A stretch of 47,845 nucleotides of DNA from CAVEFW01 sp964579575 (lineage in GTDB: Bacteria > Actinomycetota > Coriobacteriia > Coriobacteriales > Eggerthellaceae): contig CAZOGL010000009.1 of assembly GCA_964579575.1 (NCBI GenBank), positions 1 through 47,845 on the forward strand. The letters are read 5' to 3'. Shown piece after piece: positions 42,188 through 47,845 of this stretch. A program made the position numbers and the translations under genes. Each line of letters starts with the position of its first letter. The first letter of the stretch is position 1. The notes beneath the pieces were generated by a model that saw nothing but the letters and a program-made list of their open reading frames with translations, did no database searches and had not been told where the DNA came from.

Positions 42188-43121
42188 CGTCATCCTCGAA
42201 CACAAGGGAGTCGAAATCGATCTTTTCGACCGTGCCCGACATCTGGGCGAGTGCTTGCGCCAACAAGGAGTTAGGCGACGGCTCGACGGCGATGTTGGAG
42301 GAGCTGGTGGCTTCGGCGGCGTCAGAGACGCCAGCAGGCGCATCGGCAGCGTCGGCGATGTCGGCAGGCGCATCGGACTCAAACCCGATTCGAGCGACGA
42401 GGGACTCGGCAAGCTCAGACGCGCTCAAACCCACAAACTCGGAATCAACCTCATCGTCTTCGAGCTCAAACACGACCTTGTCAAGCGGGCTTGCGCCCTC
42501 GTCCATGGGCTCCTCGTCCTCGCATATGACCGCATCGTCGGCGACGCGATGGGCGCTCAGGCGCTCGCGGATGAGGGCGCGGGTTTCCTCGTCGGGAGCA
42601 AAATCCTCCAGTGGCGGCAAATCCGCCACGGAGCGAAGACCGAACTTCTCGAGGAATGCAGTGGAGGTTGCATAGAGCACGGGATTGCCCGGGGAGTCAG
42701 CCACGCCTGCTTCACGCAACAGGCCCTTTTCCACCAGGGAGTTAATCGGGGAATCGGAACTCACGCCACGGATGGAGGAAACCTGGGCACGGGTCGTCGG
42801 CTGGGTGTATGCGACGATGGCAAGGGTCTCAAGCGCCGCTGCGGTAAGTTTGCGCGTATCCCAAGAGATAACATACTTCTCGATAAGCTCATGGTACACG
42901 GGATGGGTAAACATTCTCCACCCGCCCGCAACCTCACGCAGCTGCACGCCGCGATTGGCGGCGGCGAGGCTCTCCTGCAGGTTGTCCAAGCGCCTCTCGA
43001 CCTCAATCACGTCGATTTCGAGCATCTCAGCCAAGCGCAAGGCGCTCACCGGCTCGTCTGTCACGAACAGCAGGGCCTCAAGGGCGCCTTCTAGTTGGTC
43101 ACTTTGCAAACCTAGGAACAT
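42180..43121 (-). CDS. scpB: Segregation and condensation protein B
   Basis: ScpB binds the kleisin ScpA in the SMC condensin complex. The 313-residue product has two winged helices (EGALEALLFVTDEPVSALRLAE; LETLAIVAYTQPTTRAQVSSIRG; LVEKGLLREAG). An acidic C-terminal extension of about 110 residues contains Ala/Asp repeats (ADIADAADAPAGVSDAAEA). That extension exceeds the usual length near 190-200. The ATG at 43121 follows TAGGAG. Confidence 0.94.
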   Translation of the reverse strand: MFLGLQSDQLEGALEALLFVTDEPVSALRLAEMLEIDVIEVERRLDNLQESLAAANRGVQLREVAGGWRMFTHPVYHELIEKYVISWDTRKLTAAALETLAIVAYTQPTTRAQVSSIRGVSSDSPINSLVEKGLLREAGVADSPGNPVLYATSTAFLEKFGLRSVADLPPLEDFAPDEETRALIRERLSAHRVADDAVICEDEEPMDEGASPLDKVVFELEDDEVDSEFVGLSASELAESLVARIGFESDAPADIADAADAPAGVSDAAEATSSSNIAVEPSPNSLLAQALAQMSGTVEKIDFDSLVFEDDDE

Positions 43122-44089
43122 CTCACTCCTATCTTTGGTACGTTGCTAAGGTGCGCTGCATTTTCGAGCCTCTTATCAAGCGCTTGCAGATGCAATGCGG
43201 ACTCCTTTGTCATCGGAACGCCGAGTGTCATTTTCGTCGGAACGTCAAGNNNNNNNNNNNNNNNNNNNNNNNNNNNNNNNNNNNNNNNNNNNNNNNNNNN
43301 NNNNNNNNNNNNNNNNNNNNNNNNNNNNNNNNNNNNNNNNNNNNNNNNNCCCGATCCTTCGATATAGGTCACGTCGATATCGCCGAAGGTCTCCTTTTGG
43401 CGCACGCTCACATACCCCCGCTTGTGCAGCTCAAGGATGGCCAAGAACGTAACGACCACCTTCTCGGGGCGGGTATCCCCCTCAATCAGGGACGAAAACC
43501 GCACCTTCTTCTCCTTCGTCAGACGGGAGAAAATCGTCTTCACATAGCGCTCCACCGGGATGGGTTTTGCCGCGATGTGCTCGCTCTCAAGAAGGACGAT
43601 CTCGCGTTGGGACAACAGGGAAGCGGCCTTGCTTGCCAAATCCTCAAGCTTCACACTGGCCAGGTAGTCCGGCATAAGCCCCGTGAACTCGTCGGAGGCA
43701 CCCGCCATACGTGCATGCATACGCGACTCGGCACGCTGTTTGGAGGCGAGCGCCGCGCCGGCATTTTTAAACGTCTTGTACTCGATAAGCTTATCGACGA
43801 GCATGTCACGGGCCTGCGAGGGGGCAAGCTCGGAGAGGTCCTCGTCCACATCCTCCTTGCCTTGGGGCAACAAACTCTCCGCCTTGATCTTTAACAACGT
43901 CGCAGCCGTGAGGAGGAAGTCGCTCGCCACATCCAAGTCGAGTTTTTGCATACGGGAGATCTCTGCCAGATACTGGTCTGCGATTTCGGTGATGGAGATG
44001 GTGCCGACATCGACCTTTTGCCGACTAACGAGATACAGCAACAAATCGAAAGGCCCCTCGAAGCTCTCTATGCGAATGCGATACGACAC
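43112..44089 (-). CDS. scpA: Segregation and condensation protein A, interrupted by an assembly gap
   Basis: ScpA is the kleisin of the condensin complex. About 246 residues upstream of the gap show FEGPFDLLLYLVSRQKVDV, DQYLAEISRM, DFLLTAATLLKIKAESLLP and the C-terminal winged-helix segment ending FGDIDVTYIEGS. The frame stays open across the 100 N and ends at 43112, overlapping scpB. The post-gap tail has LDVPTKMT and LGVPMTKE, which look like repeats. The gap length is arbitrary, so the true C-terminus is unknown. The start is a GTG at 44089 with AAGG upstream. Confidence 0.9.
   Translation of the reverse strand: MSYRIRIESFEGPFDLLLYLVSRQKVDVGTISITEIADQYLAEISRMQKLDLDVASDFLLTAATLLKIKAESLLPQGKEDVDEDLSELAPSQARDMLVDKLIEYKTFKNAGAALASKQRAESRMHARMAGASDEFTGLMPDYLASVKLEDLASKAASLLSQREIVLLESEHIAAKPIPVERYVKTIFSRLTKEKKVRFSSLIEGDTRPEKVVVTFLAILELHKRGYVSVRQKETFGDIDVTYIEGSXXXXXXXXXXXXXXXXXXXXXXXXXXXXXXXXXXLDVPTKMTLGVPMTKESALHLQALDKRLENAAHLSNVPKIGVRCS
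43250..43349. other. Assembly gap of 100 N inside scpA
   Basis: Exactly 100 N, hence unknown length. No flanking duplication like that at gap 1 is seen, but the left flank has a repeated TCGGAACG motif (43214-43221 and 43237-43244). Confidence 0.9.
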
Positions 44090-44098
44090 GATCGGCCC

Positions 44099-44788
44099 TT
44101 AGAACGAGAGGAGCAGATTGAACAGGTTGCCCGCCGTTGCACGCAAATACATCGAGACCGGGTCGATACCCGTGACGTAGGGCACGGCGATGACCACGAT
44201 AAAGAAGATCGGAAGGGCATATTGTTGGATGCGGTAGTAGGTACCGAGATACTTGTTCGGTACGAGCAGCGCAAGTATGGACGAACCGTCAAGGGGTGGA
44301 ATCGGGATGAGGTTGAACATCATCAGGTACAGGTTGTACAACACGAACAGCATCAAGAATTGGAATACGTAATAGAGCAGGTTGTTTGAGGACATGGCCA
44401 ACGAGAGGTAGGACGCGCCGCCGAAACCGAGAACCAGCGCCCATGCGATGGCGGCGCCCAAAAGCGCTTGGAGCAGGTTGGTAAAGGGGCCCGCAAGGCC
44501 GACAACCAAGTCTCCCACCTTCGGGTTTTTGAAGAAACGCGGGTTGTAGGGCACTGGTTTTGCGAAGCCGAAGACCGGACCGCCCATGAGCATGAGAATC
44601 GCCGGGAGCAACACGGTGCCGAAAGGATCGACGTGCCTCAACGGATTGAGGGAAAGCCGCCCCGCCATCTTGGCGGTAGGGTCGCCCAGCAAATTGGCGG
44701 CAACACCGTGGCCGACCTCGTGCAACACGATAGCCGGAATGAATGCGAGGACGCAACAGATGATGTAAGGAATGTCTAGACTGTTCAT
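44099..44788 (-). CDS. Site-2 protease family (M50) membrane metalloprotease
   Basis: The 229-residue product has the zinc motif HEVGHG in its first helix, the conserved NPLRHVDPFGT and GFAKPVPYNP, and the second motif NLIPIPPLDGS in a later helix, with about five to six membrane segments. Substrate is unknown. It commonly precedes scpA-scpB. The ATG at 44788 lacks a ribosome binding site and lies 9 bp after a TATACT box, suggesting a leaderless mRNA. The N-terminally extended ORF is not preferred. Confidence 0.88.
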   Translation of the reverse strand: MNSLDIPYIICCVLAFIPAIVLHEVGHGVAANLLGDPTAKMAGRLSLNPLRHVDPFGTVLLPAILMLMGGPVFGFAKPVPYNPRFFKNPKVGDLVVGLAGPFTNLLQALLGAAIAWALVLGFGGASYLSLAMSSNNLLYYVFQFLMLFVLYNLYLMMFNLIPIPPLDGSSILALLVPNKYLGTYYRIQQYALPIFFIVVIAVPYVTGIDPVSMYLRATAGNLFNLLLSF

Positions 44789-44797
44789 AACTGCACC

Positions 44798-44803
44798 AGT
44801 ATA
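44798..44803 (-). promoter_or_regulatory. Candidate -10 (TATACT) for a leaderless M50-scpA-scpB-rluB transcript
   Basis: TATACT ends 9 bp before the ATG of the M50 gene, so transcription would start at or next to the start codon. No strong -35 is visible. Confidence 0.4.
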
Positions 44804-44860
44804 ACGGAACCCGCGGCCAAGTTGGGTTGGAAGCCTTTGGCGCAAGCGTCACGGCCCGCG

Positions 44861-44960
44861 NNNNNNNNNNNNNNNNNNNNNNNNNNNNNNNNNNNNNNNN
44901 NNNNNNNNNNNNNNNNNNNNNNNNNNNNNNNNNNNNNNNNNNNNNNNNNNNNNNNNNNNN
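44861..44960. other. Assembly gap of 100 N between trmL and the M50 gene
   Basis: Exactly 100 N, unknown length. The right flank (44961-45032) is GC-rich with recurring GCGTGCG-like units after the trmL stop, so a repeat may have broken the assembly. No gene is seen in the flanks. Confidence 0.85.
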
Positions 44961-45032
44961 CTTGCCGCGCTCCGTATCCCCGCACGACCCGTGCCCACGC
45001 GCTCGCACGCGCGCCCTACCGCACGCGCCGCG

Positions 45033-45494
45033 TCAGGACAAGTCGGGAAAACCTTGTTGACGGAGAGCCTCATATGCAGCTATGGCCACAGCGTTGGAAA
45101 GGTTGAGGCTCCGGCACCCCGACTCCATGGGAATGCGCACGCCACGATTAGCATAGGCCTCGATGAACTCATCGTCGAGCCCCCTGCTCTCGCGCCCGAA
45201 GACAAGAAAGCACCCGTCGGGATAGGAGACCTCGTGATAGTGTCTTCCCGCACGCCCCGTAAACAAAAACAGTTCGTCTTGTCCATGTTGTTCCAAGAAG
45301 GCCCCCAAGTGGGACCAGCGCACGATGTCCACCTTGTCCCAATAGTCACACCCCGCGCGCTTCAAGTTGCGCTCGGTGGGACGAAACCCCATCGGTTCGA
45401 TGAGGTGCAGGCGGGCGCCTATACAGGCACACGTGCGGGCGATGTTTCCCGCGTTCGCTGCGATCTCAGGTTCCACGAGGACGATATTGAGCAT
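45033..45494 (-). CDS. tRNA (cytidine(34)-2'-O)-methyltransferase TrmL-like
   Basis: The 153-residue SPOUT (trefoil-knot) methyltransferase shows PEIAANAGNIARTC, LVFGRESRGLD and the knot motif RSLNLSNAVAIAAYEALRQ. TrmL acts on wobble nucleotide 34 of tRNA-Leu. The small size and motifs fit TrmL better than larger TrmH/RlmB proteins. The ATG at 45494 directly follows the ABC-F stop (45495). Confidence 0.9.
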   Translation of the reverse strand: MLNIVLVEPEIAANAGNIARTCACIGARLHLIEPMGFRPTERNLKRAGCDYWDKVDIVRWSHLGAFLEQHGQDELFLFTGRAGRHYHEVSYPDGCFLVFGRESRGLDDEFIEAYANRGVRIPMESGCRSLNLSNAVAIAAYEALRQQGFPDLS

Positions 45495-47561
45495 TTAAAT
45501 CTGCTCCTTTTGACGGGCCAGCTCAGCCTCAAGCTCCTCATTGAGCAAAAACCATTCTTCCTCCGCAGCGGCAATGCGCGCTTTGAGCTTGCCGTGCTCG
45601 CTGATGATGTCGCTTGTGTCCGCCTCGCGCGTATAGAAATCGGGGTCGGCCAGCAAGGCGAGGATCTCATCCATACGCGCATTGTCCCTCTCCATCTGCG
45701 CGTCGAGCTCAGCAATGCGCTTGCGATGGTTCTTGAGGCTCGCATACGCCCGATTGCGCGCCTCGGCCTCACGGCGCTTTTGCTCCTTCGTCTTTGGAGC
45801 GCTGCCACGCGGAGCCGTGAGCTGGGCCTTCTCCATCGGCTTCGCAGGAGGTTTCTCCTTGCCATGCTTGTTGACGGTAACGGCGGTCTCACCCTTGGCC
45901 GCGGCGGTCTTCTCCGTGTTGCCCAAGATGTCATCTATCGCCTTGCCGGTAGCGGCGTCGCTGAGTTGTTCGCTCTTGAAGAGGTAGTAATCGTAATCCC
46001 CGTCATAGCAGGTCAACTTCCCGGGGCGCACCTCGATGATGCGATTGGCGACACTGCGGATGAGATGGCGATCGTGGGTGATAAACAAAATCGTGCCGTC
46101 AAAGGCGTTGAGCGCCTGCTCAAGGATGTCGGCACTTGAGATATCTAGGTGGTTGGTGGGCTCGTCAAGGCACAACAAAGGCGTTGGGGCGACCAACATC
46201 TTGGAGAGGGCCAAGCGGCTCTTCTCTCCTCCAGACAAGACGCTGACGTGCTTGTCCACGTCATCTCCGGTGAAAAGGAACGCGCCGAGGAGGGAACGGA
46301 CCTGGGACATGGTCCAACCCGGAGCCACACTGTCCAACTCCTCGAAGACGGTGTTGCCGCTGGACAGCTCCTCGAGCTGGTGTTGTGCGTAGTAGGTCTT
46401 GGTCACATGGACGCCGTATTCAATCTTGCCCGCATCAGGCTCCAACACACCGGCAACCATCTTGAGCAACGTGGACTTGCCGGCACCGTTCGGACCAACA
46501 AGCGCGACCTTCTCCCCCCGGTATAGGGTGAGATCTTGGCCGTCATAGATGACCTTATCTCCAAAGCGCTTGGACACGCCGCGCACGCGAACCACCTCGT
46601 CGCCGGTACGCGGGGGTTGCTGAAAGTTGAAATGGACCGACTTCTTGGTCTCGGGCAAGACGATGAGCTCCGCTTTGAGCTTCTCGAGGCGCGCCGCGCG
46701 CTCTTGGGCTTGGCGTGCCTTGGTCGCCTTGTAGCGGAATTTCTCCACGAACGCCTCGAGACGCCGCATCTCCTCGATCTGCTTCGTGCGTTGCTGACGC
46801 AGGCGCTCCAGGCGCTCGTCACGCTGCTTGAGATAGGCGGTGTAGTTGCCCTTGTAAAGGTTGACCTCGCCATTTGCGATCTCGGCCACCCGATCCACCA
46901 TGCCATCCATGAATGCGCGGTCATGGCTGACCACCAAGACGCACCCAGTGTAGCTCTTGAGAAAGCCCTCGAGCCAGCGAACGCTTTCCAGATCGAGGTG
47001 GTTGGTGGGCTCGTCAAGCAGGAGAACCTCGGGGTTGCGGACCAGGAGTTTCGCCAAGGCGATGCGCATTTGCCAACCGCCGGAAAACTCCGTGGTCAGG
47101 CGCGTCATATCCTCCTCCTTGAACCCAAGGCCAAACATGACGGAACGCACCTTGGACTCCAGGGTGTAACCGCCCAGGTTCTCATAGGCATCACGCGCGC
47201 GTCCCGCAGCGGCGAGCTGTTGATCGGTGGGGTTTTCACCCAGTTCGAGCTCCAGCTGCTTCAAGCGCTGCTCCGCCTCAAGGATCTCGGTCTGGGAGCT
47301 GATGACCTCTTCGAAAATCGGACGCTCCCCCATCTCGATGGCTTCCTGCTCGAGGTAACCGATGGTAGCGCCCTTGGCGAGATTAACGCGGCCGGAATCG
47401 GCACCGTCATGACCAGAGATGATGTTGAGCATCGTAGTCTTGCCAGCGCCGTTAGGCCCAACCAAGGCGAGACGATCGTATTCCTCGAGACGAAGGTTAA
47501 CGTTCGAGAAAAGCGTACGACCACCATAGGATTTCGTTATGTTTTCAAGCTGTAGAATCAT
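45495..47561 (-). CDS. ABC-F family ATPase
   Basis: The 688-residue soluble protein has two ABC domains: first Walker A GPNGAGKTT with signature FSGGWQMRIALAKLL, second GPNGAGKST with LSGGEKSRLALSKML. Both have DEPTNHLD Walker B regions. An Arg/Lys-rich interdomain linker (about 240-310) and a C-terminal coiled coil (about 600-688) complete the ABC-F plan. Such proteins act on the ribosomal E site. Whether this one is a translation factor or gives antibiotic protection cannot be told from sequence. The ATG at 47561 has no strong ribosome binding site. Confidence 0.92.
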   Translation of the reverse strand: MILQLENITKSYGGRTLFSNVNLRLEEYDRLALVGPNGAGKTTMLNIISGHDGADSGRVNLAKGATIGYLEQEAIEMGERPIFEEVISSQTEILEAEQRLKQLELELGENPTDQQLAAAGRARDAYENLGGYTLESKVRSVMFGLGFKEEDMTRLTTEFSGGWQMRIALAKLLVRNPEVLLLDEPTNHLDLESVRWLEGFLKSYTGCVLVVSHDRAFMDGMVDRVAEIANGEVNLYKGNYTAYLKQRDERLERLRQQRTKQIEEMRRLEAFVEKFRYKATKARQAQERAARLEKLKAELIVLPETKKSVHFNFQQPPRTGDEVVRVRGVSKRFGDKVIYDGQDLTLYRGEKVALVGPNGAGKSTLLKMVAGVLEPDAGKIEYGVHVTKTYYAQHQLEELSSGNTVFEELDSVAPGWTMSQVRSLLGAFLFTGDDVDKHVSVLSGGEKSRLALSKMLVAPTPLLCLDEPTNHLDISSADILEQALNAFDGTILFITHDRHLIRSVANRIIEVRPGKLTCYDGDYDYYLFKSEQLSDAATGKAIDDILGNTEKTAAAKGETAVTVNKHGKEKPPAKPMEKAQLTAPRGSAPKTKEQKRREAEARNRAYASLKNHRKRIAELDAQMERDNARMDEILALLADPDFYTREADTSDIISEHGKLKARIAAAEEEWFLLNEELEAELARQKEQI

Positions 47562-47573
47562 AATTTGTCCATG

Positions 47574-47637
47574 GTAGCAGAAGAGCGCGGCAGCGGAAGA
47601 ACATGGTAGCGGAAGGCCGTGATAGCAGAAGACCGTG
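47574..47637. repeat. 16-bp tandem repeat, four copies, upstream of the ABC-F gene
   Basis: Four degenerate 16-bp units (47574-47589, 47590-47605, 47606-47621, 47622-47637) share a GTAGCRGAAG core. They lie between the stop of the edge gene (47699) and the ABC-F start (47561) and may continue degenerately towards 47660. Confidence 0.75.
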
Positions 47638-47698
47638 GAGCGCCAAGCAAGCAGAAGTCAGCATGCACACCGAAGGCAAGACGCAAGAACGCCGTCAG

Positions 47699-47845
47699 CT
47701 ACTCAGGATCATATTCGCCGTACTCGCAACCTGCGCGGTTGACCGCTATGTCATCGACAAGTTCCCAAGTCGCTTCCTGCTTCCTGTAGAGTTGGATACG
47801 ACCGTGACCGTTGCCGCCATTCCAAAGCTTGGAGAAGCGTTTCTT
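47699..47845 (-). CDS. 3' end of an unrecognised gene at the window edge
   Basis: An open frame of 48 codons runs from the window edge to a TAG at 47699-47701. The peptide contains KLWNGGNGHGRIQLYRKQ and ends GCEYGEYDPE. I do not recognise a family. The frame has no stop over its full visible length and coding-like codon use, and the stop precedes a repeat-rich intergenic as for other genes here. Confidence 0.55.
   Translation of the reverse strand, partial: KKRFSKLWNGGNGHGRIQLYRKQEATWELVDDIAVNRAGCEYGEYDPE

Noticed and set aside
42188..42412. 75-residue N-terminal extension of the pseudouridine synthase
   Set aside because: It lies inside scpB in another frame, and the S4 domain begins at the ATG at 42187.
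1..47845. CRISPR arrays, insertion sequences, prophage or tRNA genes
   Set aside because: The repeats seen are tandem, degenerate and local, without spacer structure. No transposase, integrase or tRNA cloverleaf was recognised on either strand.

Overview
The window carries about 40 genes, and all but two (rpmB and a large hybrid sensor kinase) lie on the minus strand. Both the gene set and the gene order point to an actinomycete-type genome, most likely class Coriobacteriia (inference). The order rpsO-pnp-dapB-dapA-rnj-ftsK-(rodZ-like)-yajQ-rimO-pgsA/cinA-recA-recX is a classic actinobacterial/firmicute block. A second block, scpA-scpB-rluB-tyrA-aroA-cmk-plsC-ispH-M23-DUF512-der-plsY-gpsA-rpe, is also typical. 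Base composition looks moderately GC-rich by eye. The assembly is draft: there are three runs of exactly 100 N (2759-2858, 43250-43349, 44861-44960).

Layout in plus coordinates; minus-strand transcription runs right to left. 1-2200: recX, recA and a 0.5-kb intergenic with an SOS box inside the recA promoter, a strong terminator and tandem repeats. 2201-6565: cinA domain, pgsA, rimO, yajQ, RodZ-like. 6586-15637: ftsK, rnj, dapA, dapB, pnp, rpsO, separated by several intrinsic terminators that sit almost against the next start codon. 16032-18827 (+): orphan BvgS-like hybrid histidine kinase with two periplasmic binding domains. 18932-26455: TSCPD protein, recO, zinc-ribbon/PASTA membrane protein, rsmD, recG, FakA-like DAK2 protein, Asp23 protein. 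26651-26839 (+): rpmB with its own promoter and tandem terminators. 27079-37973: C4 zinc-ribbon protein, Nif3-like protein, cysteine desulfurase, rpe, gpsA, plsY, der, DUF512 protein, M23 peptidase, ispH, plsC. 38005-44788: cmk, aroA, tyrA, rluB, scpB, scpA, M50 protease. 45033-47845: trmL, ABC-F ATPase and the 3' end of an unrecognised gene cut by the window edge.

Functionally this is housekeeping: recombination and SOS (recA, recX, recO, recG), RNA decay and translation (rnj, pnp, rpsO, rpmB, rimO, rsmD, trmL, rluB, der, ABC-F), chromosome segregation (ftsK, scpA, scpB), lysine/diaminopimelate and aromatic biosynthesis (dapA, dapB, tyrA, aroA), phospholipid synthesis (pgsA, gpsA, plsY, plsC, FakA-like), and cell envelope (RodZ-like, M23, PASTA protein, ispH).

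Two results stand out. First, the N-gap at 2759-2858 is flanked by the same 55 bases on both sides. Joining the contigs through that overlap gives one uninterrupted 383-residue reading frame, so PgsA and CinA appear to be a single fused protein. Its linker contains a 15-bp tandem repeat exactly at the contig break. Second, short degenerate tandem repeats begin at, or include, the stop codon of several genes that end transcription units (recX, cinA, the TSCPD gene, rluB, possibly trmL and the edge gene). Related in-frame repeats sit at protein ends (aroA N-terminus, plsC C-terminus, and around the scpA gap).
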